From assembly GCF_014650715.1 (NCBI RefSeq), contig NZ_BMVM01000006.1, positions 248,001 to 312,000 of the forward strand: DNA of 64,000 nucleotides. The letters run 5' to 3'. The notes below the pieces were generated by a model. That model was not told where the DNA came from, made no database searches, and worked only from the letters and a program-made list of their open reading frames with translations. How positions within the stretch are numbered: position 1 is the first letter of the stretch; the number at the start of each line of letters is the position of its first letter. Shown here one piece after another: positions 1 to 7,625 of this stretch. Both the position numbers and the translations under genes were made by a program. This DNA comes from Streptomyces bluensis (GTDB lineage: Bacteria; Actinomycetota; Actinomycetes; Streptomycetales; Streptomycetaceae).

Positions 1-619
1 CATGCTCACCAACTTCTCGACCGTCTACAAGCGTCTGCAGCGCCTGAAGGAGCTTGAGCAGATCGACTTCGAGGACGTGGCGTCCTCCGGTCTGACCAAG
101 AAGGAACTGCTGGTCCTCTCCCGCGAGAAGGCCAAGCTGGAGAAGACCCTCGGTGGTATCCGCGAGATGCAGAAGGTGCCCAGCGCCGTCTGGATCGTGG
201 ACACCAAGAAGGAGCACATCGCGGTCGGTGAGGCCCGGAAGCTCAACATCCCGGTCGTCGCCATCCTCGACACCAACTGCGACCCCGACGAGGTCGACTA
301 CAAGATCCCGGGCAACGACGACGCGATCCGCTCCGTCACCCTGCTCACCCGCGTGATCGCCGACGCCGTCGCCGAGGGCCTCATCGCCCGCTCGGGCGTC
401 AAGACCGAGGGCGAGAAGGCCGCGGGCGAGCCGCTCGCCGAGTGGGAGCGCGACCTGCTTGAGGGCGGCGAGAAGAAGGCCGAGGAGACCCCGGCCGCCG
501 AGGCCGAGAAGCCGGCCGAGGCTCCGGCCGCCGACGCTGCTCCGGCCGCCGACGCTGCTCCGGCCGCCGAGGCTGCTCCGGCGGCCGAGGCTCCGGCCGC
601 CGACGCCGAGCAGGCCTGA
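1..619 (+). CDS. rpsB: 30S ribosomal protein S2 (5' end outside window)
   Basis: Structural protein of the small ribosomal subunit. The window opens inside the gene. The visible part begins at the conserved MLTNFSTV segment, which lies well inside S2 proteins, so roughly the first 100 residues are missing. The visible domain includes the VPSAVWIVDTKKEHIAVGEA and VVAILDTNCDPDEVDY stretches typical of S2. After the S2 fold comes an acidic, alanine- and proline-rich tail of about 50 residues built from repeats of the type APAADA, encoded by near-identical 18-bp units. Such tails are common in actinobacterial S2. tsf follows on the same strand, as in most bacteria. Identification is secure; only the true start is unseen. 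Confidence 0.97.
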   Translation, partial: MLTNFSTVYKRLQRLKELEQIDFEDVASSGLTKKELLVLSREKAKLEKTLGGIREMQKVPSAVWIVDTKKEHIAVGEARKLNIPVVAILDTNCDPDEVDYKIPGNDDAIRSVTLLTRVIADAVAEGLIARSGVKTEGEKAAGEPLAEWERDLLEGGEKKAEETPAAEAEKPAEAPAADAAPAADAAPAAEAAPAAEAPAADAEQA

Positions 620-632
620 CACCAGGGCGTTG

Positions 633-693
633 ACGGCGGGAGCGGCACGGCACCCCACAGCGCCTCCGGCGCGGTGAAGTCCGCTCCCGCCGT
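633..693 (+). terminator. Inverted repeat between rpsB and tsf
   Basis: Perfect 13-bp inverted repeat: ACGGCGGGAGCGG at 633-645 and its complement at 681-693, separated by 35 nt that contain further GC-rich self-complementarity. It starts 14 nt after the rpsB stop. It could be an attenuator or terminator that lowers tsf relative to rpsB, or a processing site. No T-run follows, so intrinsic termination is not certain. Confidence 0.5.
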
Positions 694-794
694 TCACCCG
701 TAGGTCGACGGCGCGTCAGGGATCCACGGCTGTATGTGGATCGCAACCCCGTAGATCTTCGATCCTCCAGACTTCGAGAAAGACTCACAGACTC

Positions 795-1631
795 ATGGCG
801 AACTACACCGCCGCCGACGTCAAGAAGCTCCGCGAGCTCACCGGCGCCGGCATGATGGACTGCAAGAAGGCGCTGGACGAGGCCGAGGGCAACGTCGAGA
901 AGGCCGTCGAGGCGCTCCGCATTAAGGGCCAGAAGGGCGTCGCCAAGCGCGAGGGCCGCTCCGCCGAGAACGGCGCCGTGGTCTCCGTCATCGCCGACGA
1001 CAACAGCTCCGGTGTCCTGGTCGAGCTGAAGTGCGAGACGGACTTCGTCGCCAAGGGCGAGAAGTTCCAGGCCGTCGCCAGCGTGATCGCCGAGCACGTC
1101 GCCAAGACCTCCCCGGCCGACATCGAGGCGCTGCTCGCCTCCGAGATCGAGGCCGGCAAGACCGTCCAGGCGTTCGTGGACGAGGCCAACGCCAACCTCG
1201 GCGAGAAGATCGTCCTGGACCGCTTCGCGCAGTTCTCCGACGGCTTCGTGACGGCGTACATGCACCGCACGATGCCCGACCTGCCGCCGCAGATCGGTGT
1301 CCTCGTCGAGCTCGACAAGCCGAACGCCGAGGTCGCCAAGGGCGTCGCCCAGCACATCGCCGCCTTCGCGCCGAAGTACCTCTCCAAGGAGGACGTCCCG
1401 GCCGAGGTCGTCGAGTCCGAGCGCCGCGTCGCCGAGGAGACCACCCGCGCCGAGGGCAAGCCGGAGGCCGCCCTGCCGAAGATCGTCGAGGGTCGCCTCA
1501 ACGGCTTCTTCAAGGACGCCACGCTGCTGGGCCAGCCGTACGCGCTCGACAACAAGAAGTCCGTCCAGAAGATCCTGGACGAGGCCGGTGTCACCCTGAA
1601 GCGCTTCACGCGCATCAAGGTCGGCATCTGA
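795..1631 (+). CDS. tsf: Translation elongation factor Ts
   Basis: Nucleotide-exchange factor that releases GDP from EF-Tu in the cytoplasm. At 278 residues it has normal length. The N-terminal UBA-like module is seen in MANYTAADVKKLRELTGAGM. The core TDFV motif (residues 82-85, context CETDFVAKGEKF), which contacts the EF-Tu nucleotide site, is intact. Two dimerisation-type subdomains follow and the protein ends in KRFTRIKVGI. The ATG is preceded by AGAAAGACTCACAGACTC, a weak ribosome site. It follows rpsB across a gap with a strong inverted repeat. No anomalies were seen. Confidence 0.98.
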   Translation: MANYTAADVKKLRELTGAGMMDCKKALDEAEGNVEKAVEALRIKGQKGVAKREGRSAENGAVVSVIADDNSSGVLVELKCETDFVAKGEKFQAVASVIAEHVAKTSPADIEALLASEIEAGKTVQAFVDEANANLGEKIVLDRFAQFSDGFVTAYMHRTMPDLPPQIGVLVELDKPNAEVAKGVAQHIAAFAPKYLSKEDVPAEVVESERRVAEETTRAEGKPEAALPKIVEGRLNGFFKDATLLGQPYALDNKKSVQKILDEAGVTLKRFTRIKVGI

Positions 1632-1652
1632 GTCATTACAGCGATCGACGCG

Positions 1653-1669
1653 CGACCCCGCTAGGGTCG
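1653..1669 (+). other. Small hairpin downstream of tsf
   Basis: CGACCC at 1653-1658 and GGGTCG at 1664-1669 form a 6-bp stem with a 5-nt loop, 22 nt after the tsf stop. No T-run follows. It may be a 3'-end stabiliser or a weak terminator before the pyrH leader. Confidence 0.3.
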
Positions 1670-1765
1670 ACAGCAGTCGTCCGAGTCGTCCGTGTCGCTC
1701 GCGTATGCCGTCCCGTACACGCGTGACGGACGACAGCAGATCTGACGAGGAGGCCATTGCCGCGC

Positions 1766-1822
1766 ATGGGAAGCGAAACACGCCCCACCGGCAGTGGCCT
1801 TCTTCGTATGTGCAACAGCTGA
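1766..1822 (+). other. Possible 18-codon leader ORF before pyrH
   Basis: An ATG at 1766 opens 18 codons (MGSETRPTGSGLLRMCNS) ending in TGA at 1820-1822, 16 nt before the pyrH start. A strong GAGGAGG at 1747-1753 lies 12 nt upstream of the ATG, slightly far. pyrH itself has only a modest ribosome site. The little ORF may be a leader peptide or chance; codon usage cannot decide at this length. Confidence 0.25.
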
Positions 1823-1838
1823 AAGAGGCGGGAACCCC

Positions 1839-2597
1839 ATGACCACCAAGGCCCAGAAGAGCGACGACGGCAAAGTACGCGGCCGGTTTCTGCTGAAGCT
1901 GTCCGGAGAGGCCTTCTCCGGCGGTGGGGGCCTGGGCGTGGACCCCGACGTGGTGCACAAGATCGCCCGCGAGATCGCGGCCGTCGTACGGGACGGCGCG
2001 CAGGTCGCGGTCGTCATCGGCGGCGGCAACTTCTTCCGCGGCGCCGAACTCCAGCAGCGCGGCATGGACCGCGCCCGGTCCGACTACATGGGCATGCTCG
2101 GCACCGTGATGAACTGCCTCGCGCTCCAGGACTTCCTGGAGAGGGAAGGCATCGACAGCCGGGTCCAGACCGCCATCACCATGGGCCAGGTCGCCGAGCC
2201 GTACATCCCGCTGCGCGCCGTGCGCCACCTGGAGAAGGGCCGCGTCGTCATCTTCGGCGCCGGTATGGGCATGCCGTACTTCTCCACCGACACCACCGCC
2301 GCCCAGCGCGCCCTGGAGATCGATGCCGAGGCGCTGCTGATGGGCAAGAACGGCGTGGACGGGGTCTACGACTCCGACCCCAAGACCAACCCGGACGCGG
2401 TCAAGTTCGACTCCCTCGGATACGGCGAGGTCATCACCCGCGACCTCAAGGTCGCCGACGCCACCGCGATCACCCTGTGCCGCGACAACAAACTGCCGAT
2501 CCTCGTGTTCGAGCTTCTGGCGGAGGGAAATATCGCGCGGGCCGTCAAGGGTGAGAAGATCGGCACCCTCGTGGGTGAACAGGACAGCCGGGCCTGA
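1839..2597 (+). CDS. pyrH: Uridylate kinase (UMP kinase)
   Basis: Phosphorylates UMP to UDP with ATP in de novo pyrimidine synthesis. It belongs to the amino-acid-kinase fold and is unrelated to eukaryotic UMP kinase. At 252 residues it has the family length. KLSGEAF (20-26) is the N-terminal phosphate loop, VVIGGGNFFRG the glycine-rich segment, and LLMGKNGVDGVYDSDP the nucleotide-binding region near residue 175. ATG 1839 was chosen because it follows GAAAGAGGCGGG; an in-frame GTG at 1794 would only add a non-conserved extension. It lies between tsf and frr, the usual bacterial order. Confidence 0.96.
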   Translation: MTTKAQKSDDGKVRGRFLLKLSGEAFSGGGGLGVDPDVVHKIAREIAAVVRDGAQVAVVIGGGNFFRGAELQQRGMDRARSDYMGMLGTVMNCLALQDFLEREGIDSRVQTAITMGQVAEPYIPLRAVRHLEKGRVVIFGAGMGMPYFSTDTTAAQRALEIDAEALLMGKNGVDGVYDSDPKTNPDAVKFDSLGYGEVITRDLKVADATAITLCRDNKLPILVFELLAEGNIARAVKGEKIGTLVGEQDSRA

Positions 2598-2752
2598 TCG
2601 GGGACCACCCCTGCCCGGAGGACGGACCCTGACCGGGGGATGGACAATGTTCTGATGGTCGGGAACCGTGCAGGAACAAGACGCGACGCAGCCGGCCGCC
2701 GACGTGACAGAGAACAGCAGCCGGGCCTACTCAAGACACGCAGGAGCAAGTG

Positions 2753-3310
2753 GTGATCGAAGAGACCCTCCTCGAAGCCGAGGAGAAGATGGAGAAGGCC
2801 GTCGTGGTCGCCAAGGAGGACTTCGCCGCGATCCGCACCGGTCGTGCGCACCCGGCGATGTTCAACAAGATCGTGGCGGACTACTACGGAGCGCTGACGC
2901 CGATCAACCAGCTGGCTTCGTTCTCGGTGCCGGAGCCGCGCATGGCCGTGGTGACCCCGTTCGACAAGAGCGCCCTGCGCAACATCGAGCAGGCGATCCG
3001 CGACTCCGACCTGGGCGTCAACCCGAGCAACGACGGAAACATCATCCGGGTGGTGTTCCCCGAGCTCACCGAGGAGCGTCGCCGCGACTACATCAAGGTC
3101 GCCAAGACCAAGGGCGAGGACGCCAAGGTGTCCATCCGCTCCGTCCGCCGCAAGGCCAAGGACGCCATCGACAAGCTGATCAAGGATGGCGAGGTCGGCG
3201 AGGACGAGGGCCGCCGCGCGGAGAAGGAGCTCGACGACACCACCGCGAAGTACGTCGCCCAGGTGGACGAGCTCCTCAAGCACAAGGAAGCGGAGCTGCT
3301 CGAAGTCTGA
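2753..3310 (+). CDS. frr: Ribosome recycling factor
   Basis: Splits post-termination ribosomes together with EF-G. At 185 residues it is exactly the family size. The protein opens MIEETLLEAEEKMEKAV and carries the conserved RTGRAHPAMF segment, the core ALRNIEQAIRDSDLGVNPSNDG and the basic TEERRRDYIKVAK helix. The start is GTG 2753, six bases after AGGAG (2742-2746); the GTG directly before it (2750) would be too close to that site. The stop codon overlaps the ATG of cdsA (TGATG), so the two are probably translationally coupled. Confidence 0.97.
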   Translation: MIEETLLEAEEKMEKAVVVAKEDFAAIRTGRAHPAMFNKIVADYYGALTPINQLASFSVPEPRMAVVTPFDKSALRNIEQAIRDSDLGVNPSNDGNIIRVVFPELTEERRRDYIKVAKTKGEDAKVSIRSVRRKAKDAIDKLIKDGEVGEDEGRRAEKELDDTTAKYVAQVDELLKHKEAELLEV

Positions 3311-4437
3311 TGAACGAGTCTTCCTGGGGGGCGCCGCCACACACCGGGTACTGGGGGCCGTCCGACCACGGGCCTGTCCAGGGGGTTGCCCCGGCGGGTC
3401 CCGCGTACGATGCGCACGTGGGTCCGCGTCCCTCGCGAACTCAGCCCATGCCCGTCGTGCCCGACGTCCCCGCGCATGGCGGAAACCAGGATGACGACCG
3501 GGGGGTCGCTCGGATGAGCGGCCCTTCGTTCCGCAACGAGATGCCGCCGGCGCAGCCTCACGGGGTGGCGCCGCAGAAGCCGGAGCCCATGCCCGACGCC
3601 CCTCAGCCCAGCCCGCGGAAGAAGAGCGCGGGCCGTGACCTGAGCGCCGCGATAGGGGTCGGCGTCGGGCTCGGGGCAGTGATCGTCGCCTCGTTGTTCA
3701 TCGTCAAGGCCGTCTTCGTGGGCGTGGTCGCGGTCGCCGTGGTGGTGGGCCTGTGGGAGCTCACATCGCGTCTGCAGGAGCGCAAGTCCATCAAGGCGCC
3801 GCTCGTACCGCTCGCGGTCGGTGGCGCGGCGATGGTCGTCGCCGGGTACGTACGGGGCGCCGAGGGCGCGTGGGCGGCCATGGCGCTGACCGCGCTCGCG
3901 GTGCTGGTCTGGCGGATGACGGAGCCGCCGGAGAACTATCTCAAGGACGTCACGGCGGGGGTCTTCGCGGCCTTCTACGTCCCGTTCCTGGCCACCTTCG
4001 TCGCGCTGATGCTCGCCGCGGACGACGGTCCGTGGCGGGTCCTGACGTTCCTGCTCCTCACGGTCGTCAGCGACACGGGCGCGTACGCGGTCGGATGGCG
4101 CTTCGGCAGGCACAAGCTGGCCCCCCGCATCAGTCCCGGCAAGACCCGCGAAGGCCTGCTCGGCGCGGTCGCGTTCGCCATGGTGGCCGGCGCCCTGTGC
4201 ATGCAGTTCCTCATCGACGACGGCACCTGGTGGCAGGGCCTGCTCCTCGGCCTCGCGGTCGCCGCCAGCGCCACGCTGGGCGATCTCGGCGAGTCGATGA
4301 TCAAGCGTGACCTGGGCATCAAGGACATGGGCACGCTGCTGCCGGGCCACGGCGGGATCATGGACCGGCTGGACTCGTTGCTGCCCACCGCGCCGGTGGC
4401 GTGGCTGCTGTTCGTCCTCTTCGTGGGGTCCGGCTGA
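3310..4437 (+). CDS. cdsA: Phosphatidate cytidylyltransferase
   Basis: Makes CDP-diacylglycerol from phosphatidate and CTP, the branch point of membrane phospholipid synthesis. It has 375 residues. The first ~110 residues are a hydrophilic proline- and glycine-rich cytoplasmic extension (MNESSWGAPPHTGYWG...) usual in actinomycete CdsA. About eight membrane segments follow, from IGVGVGLGAVIVASLFIV onward. The family signature is complete near residues 329-354: SMIKRDLGIKD, then LLPGHGGIMDR. The ATG overlaps the frr stop by one base. The open frame extends further upstream, but that part lies on top of frr and is not coding. Confidence 0.95.
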   Translation: MNESSWGAPPHTGYWGPSDHGPVQGVAPAGPAYDAHVGPRPSRTQPMPVVPDVPAHGGNQDDDRGVARMSGPSFRNEMPPAQPHGVAPQKPEPMPDAPQPSPRKKSAGRDLSAAIGVGVGLGAVIVASLFIVKAVFVGVVAVAVVVGLWELTSRLQERKSIKAPLVPLAVGGAAMVVAGYVRGAEGAWAAMALTALAVLVWRMTEPPENYLKDVTAGVFAAFYVPFLATFVALMLAADDGPWRVLTFLLLTVVSDTGAYAVGWRFGRHKLAPRISPGKTREGLLGAVAFAMVAGALCMQFLIDDGTWWQGLLLGLAVAASATLGDLGESMIKRDLGIKDMGTLLPGHGGIMDRLDSLLPTAPVAWLLFVLFVGSG

Positions 4438-4523
4438 CCGCCGTATCGCCGCTCACTCCTCACCCACCCCTTCCGTCCGTAGGATCACCTCAGGGAGATC
4501 GCGCGACGGGAGGGGTGGGGCGT

Positions 4524-5069
4524 ATGCGGGAGCTGCGCAGCCCGGACGAACTCCAGGAGTGGCTCCGGAGCAACGGCATCCCCTCCGAGTCATGGGGCGT
4601 CGGCGCCGTGAAGTCCGTGCGGAACCTGTGGGACGAGATCACCTCGGGCGAGGCGACCCTGTCGGACGATCCACCGCTGCGCCGGGTGTCGGTCGTCAGC
4701 GTGCGCATCCGGCGGGACGGGAAGCAGCTCACGGAGGTCGGGCAGCTGATGGTGGGCGGAGCCCCGCGGAAGAGGAGCACACCGCCCACCGAGAAGATGA
4801 AGCCGGGGGAGACGGTGATCGCGGCGGCGCTGCGGTGCCTGGCCGAGGAACTCGGAGTCCGGGCAACGGACGTCACCATCGATCCGCACTCCCTGTCGGT
4901 GACCGTCGAGAACGTCGTCTCACCCTCGTATCCCGGCCTGCCGAGCGAATACCGCCTCCATACGGTCGACGCCCAGGTCTCCGGCCTTCCCGGAACCAGC
5001 TTCACGACCCAAGAGGCCTCCGGCAGCGGCGATGCGGTCATCTCCACCCACTACTGGGAGTGGCGGTAA
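4524..5069 (+). CDS. Nudix-like protein with a degenerate Nudix box
   Basis: Predicted 181-residue cytoplasmic protein. ATG 4524 follows GGGAGGGG with about nine bases of spacing. The central part resembles a Nudix hydrolase, VSVRIRRDGKQLTEVGQLMVGG then KMKPGETVIAAALRCLAEELGV. Compared with the Nudix box (GX5EX7REUXEEXGU), the first glycine is replaced and the RE pair reads RC, while the EEL-G part is kept. Metal binding may therefore be weakened. It ends in GDAVISTHYWEWR. It sits between cdsA and rlmN without obvious operon coupling. The substrate is unknown; it may be a catalytically poor or non-hydrolytic Nudix-fold protein. Confidence 0.65.
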   Translation: MRELRSPDELQEWLRSNGIPSESWGVGAVKSVRNLWDEITSGEATLSDDPPLRRVSVVSVRIRRDGKQLTEVGQLMVGGAPRKRSTPPTEKMKPGETVIAAALRCLAEELGVRATDVTIDPHSLSVTVENVVSPSYPGLPSEYRLHTVDAQVSGLPGTSFTTQEASGSGDAVISTHYWEWR

Positions 5070-5218
5070 CGGGCGGACACCGCCGAGGCGAGGACCTTTC
5101 ACGGCAACGGACGTATGACTCCGCTTCAGAACGCGTCGCCGACCGTGCCGACGGTCCAGGCGCCGTGGCTGTTTCCGGGTTCGGGGCCCGGAAATCGATC
5201 TGCGACACTGGTACGGCC

Positions 5219-6325
5219 ATGCCTAAGCCCGGAGAACTCACTTTCGTCGCGCCGCGCGGAGCCAAGAAGCCGCCGCGGCATCTCGCTGATCTCACGCCCG
5301 CCGAGCGCAAGGAGGCGGTGGCCGCGGTCGGGGAGAAGCCGTTTCGTGCGAAGCAGCTGTCTCAGCACTACTTCGCGCGGTACGCGCACGACCCGGAGCA
5401 GTGGACCGACATCCCCGCCGGTTCGCGCGCCAAGCTGCGGGAGGCGCTGCTTCCCGAGCTGATGACGGTCGTGCGGCACCTGTCCACGGACGAGGACACC
5501 ACCCGCAAGACCCTGTGGCGGCTCTTCGACGGCACGCTCGTCGAGTCCGTGCTGATGCGCTACCCGGACCGCGTCACCATGTGCATCAGCTCGCAGGCCG
5601 GGTGTGGCATGAACTGCCCGTTCTGTGCCACCGGGCAGGCAGGGCTCGACCGGAATCTGTCCACCGCCGAGATCGTGCACCAGATCGTGGACGGGATGCG
5701 GGCCCTCAGGGATGGAGAGATCCCGGGCGGGCCGGCGCGGCTCTCCAACATCGTGTTCATGGGCATGGGCGAGCCGCTCGCCAACTACAAGCGTGTTGTC
5801 GGTGCCATTCGCGCGCTCACCGATCCCGAGCCGGACGGGCTCGGGTTGTCCCAGCGGGGGATCACGGTGTCCACCGTCGGGCTCGTGCCGGCCATTCACC
5901 GGTTCGCCGACGAGGGCTTCAAGTGCCGGCTCGCCATCTCGCTGCACGCCCCCGACGACGAGCTGCGCGACACCCTCGTACCGGTCAACACGCGGTGGAA
6001 GGTGCGGGAGGTGCTGGATGCCGGGTGGGAGTACGCGGCGAAGTCCGGGCGGCGGCTGTCCATCGAGTACGCGCTGATCCGGGACATCAACGACCAGGCG
6101 TGGCGCGGTGACCGCCTCGGGCGGCTGCTCAAGGGCAAGCCCGTGCACGTCAATCTGATTCCGTTGAACCCGACGCCCGGTTCGAAGTGGACGGCCTCGC
6201 GGCCCGAGGACGAGAAGGCGTTCGTCGAGGCGATCGCCGCGCACGGTGTGCCGGTGACCATTCGGGACACCCGTGGACAGGAGATCGACGGGGCCTGCGG
6301 TCAGCTGGCGGCCACCGAGCGGTAA
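5219..6325 (+). CDS. rlmN: 23S rRNA/tRNA (adenine-C2)-methyltransferase
   Basis: Radical-SAM enzyme that methylates C2 of A2503 in 23S rRNA and of A37 in some tRNAs. It has 368 residues. The [4Fe-4S]-binding CxxxCxxC is CGMNCPFC at C129, C133 and C136. The conserved NIVFMGMGEPLANY motif is present, and the methyl-carrying cysteine near the C-terminus is C360 in DGACGQL. The start MPKPGELTF (ATG 5219) fits actinomycete homologues; the frame stays open far upstream but overlaps the Nudix-like gene. It appears monocistronic. A TPP riboswitch begins 27 nt downstream. Confidence 0.96.
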   Translation: MPKPGELTFVAPRGAKKPPRHLADLTPAERKEAVAAVGEKPFRAKQLSQHYFARYAHDPEQWTDIPAGSRAKLREALLPELMTVVRHLSTDEDTTRKTLWRLFDGTLVESVLMRYPDRVTMCISSQAGCGMNCPFCATGQAGLDRNLSTAEIVHQIVDGMRALRDGEIPGGPARLSNIVFMGMGEPLANYKRVVGAIRALTDPEPDGLGLSQRGITVSTVGLVPAIHRFADEGFKCRLAISLHAPDDELRDTLVPVNTRWKVREVLDAGWEYAAKSGRRLSIEYALIRDINDQAWRGDRLGRLLKGKPVHVNLIPLNPTPGSKWTASRPEDEKAFVEAIAAHGVPVTIRDTRGQEIDGACGQLAATER

Positions 6326-6351
6326 TCTGAGCGCGTACATCTCAATATTCC

Positions 6352-6434
6352 GGCAGGGGAGCGCCACAGCGCTGAGAGTGCGGCACGGGCCGCAGACCCT
6401 CTGAACCTCGCCCAGGTCATTCTGGGTAGGGAGA
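6352..6434 (+). promoter_or_regulatory. TPP riboswitch (THI box)
   Basis: The RNA matches the thiamin pyrophosphate aptamer in order: GGGGAGC at 6357-6363, the core GCTGAGAG at 6371-6378, ACCCTCTGAACCT around 6397-6408, and CCAGGTCATTCTGGGTAGGGA at about 6412-6432. These are the P1-P5 hallmarks with the invariant CTGAGA and ACCT/GAACCT segments. It ends about 105 nt before thiB. When TPP is abundant it should reduce thiBPQ expression, in high-GC bacteria usually by hiding the ribosome site of the first gene. Confidence 0.93.
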
Positions 6435-6539
6435 TCGGTCGTCACTCAAGCTGTTGCGTCCTGCCCGGGATTCTCGGAGCTGTCCGGTGATCCCGGGCAG
6501 GGCCGCGTCTTCTCCTGGTCATCCCCAGGAGGAATTCAA

Positions 6540-7625
6540 GTGAGCACTGGCAAGAAGGTCGTGGCAGCCGCCGTCGGGCTCGGTCTGGCCACGCTGTCCG
6601 CGTGTGGGTCGTCCGACTCGGGCAGCGGCGGCTCGGGTTCCGGTTCGAAGACCGTGACCCTCGTCAGCCACGACTCCTTCGCCGCGTCCAAGGACGTGCT
6701 GAAGGCGTTCGAGAAGGAATCCGGGTACGAGGTCAGGGTCCTGAAAGACGGTGACGCCGGTCAGGCCGTCAACAAGGCCATCCTGACCAAGGACAACCCG
6801 CAGGGCGATGTCTTCTTCGGCGTCGACAACACGCTGCTCTCGCGGGCGCTGGACAACGGGCTGTTCCAGTCCTACGAGGCGAGGGGTTCTGACTTGATCC
6901 GGCCACAGTACCGGGCCGACCAGGGCAAGCACCGGGTCACACCCGTCGACTCGGGAGACATATGCGTCAACTACGACAAGGCGTACTTCAGTGAGCACAA
7001 GCTGACGCCACCGGCCTCCTTCGACGACCTGATCAAGCCCGAGTACAAGAACCTCCTCGTCACCGAGAACGCCTCCACCTCCTCACCCGGCCTCGGCTTC
7101 CTGCTCGGCACCGCCGCCAGGTACGGCGACGAACGCTGGCAGGACTACTGGAAGAAGCTCAAGGCGAACGGCGTGAAGGTCGTCGACGGCTGGGAGCAGG
7201 CCTACAACGAGGAGTTCTCCGGATCCGCGGGCGGCAGGAAGGCGAAGGGCGACCGGCCGCTCGTCGTCTCGTACGCCTCCTCGCCGCCCGCCGAGGTCGT
7301 CTTCGCCGACCCGAGGCCGAAGACCGCGCCGACCGGGGTGGCGTACGGCACCTGCTTCCGGCAGATCGAGTACGCGGGACTGCTCAGCAACGCCAGGAAC
7401 AGCGAGGGCGGCAAGGCGTTGCTGGACTTCCTGGTCAGCAAGGAGTTCCAGGAGGACATGCCGCTCAGCATGTTCGTCCACCCGGTGATCGAGGGGGCGT
7501 CGCTGCCCGAGGAGTTCACCGAGTACGGTCCCGCCGCCAAGGACCCCGAGACCATGGCGCCCTCGCGGATCGCCGCCAACCGTGACCAGTGGGTCAAGTC
7601 GTGGACGTCACTCGTACTGAAGTAG
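6540..7625 (+). CDS. thiB: Thiamine ABC transporter, substrate-binding lipoprotein
   Basis: Periplasmic-type binding protein for thiamine or a close precursor, anchored to the outer face of the membrane. It has 361 residues. The lipoprotein signal ends in LSAC with the lipidated cysteine at C22. The mature part has the ThiB/iron-binding-like fold: VTLVSHDSFAASKDVLKAFEKESGYEV, GDVFFGVDNTLLSRALDNGLF, and a WVKSW tail. GTG 6540 is preceded by a perfect AGGAGG seven bases away. It lies directly behind a TPP riboswitch and overlaps thiP, which makes thiamine the most likely ligand. Confidence 0.9.
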   Translation: MSTGKKVVAAAVGLGLATLSACGSSDSGSGGSGSGSKTVTLVSHDSFAASKDVLKAFEKESGYEVRVLKDGDAGQAVNKAILTKDNPQGDVFFGVDNTLLSRALDNGLFQSYEARGSDLIRPQYRADQGKHRVTPVDSGDICVNYDKAYFSEHKLTPPASFDDLIKPEYKNLLVTENASTSSPGLGFLLGTAARYGDERWQDYWKKLKANGVKVVDGWEQAYNEEFSGSAGGRKAKGDRPLVVSYASSPPAEVVFADPRPKTAPTGVAYGTCFRQIEYAGLLSNARNSEGGKALLDFLVSKEFQEDMPLSMFVHPVIEGASLPEEFTEYGPAAKDPETMAPSRIAANRDQWVKSWTSLVLK

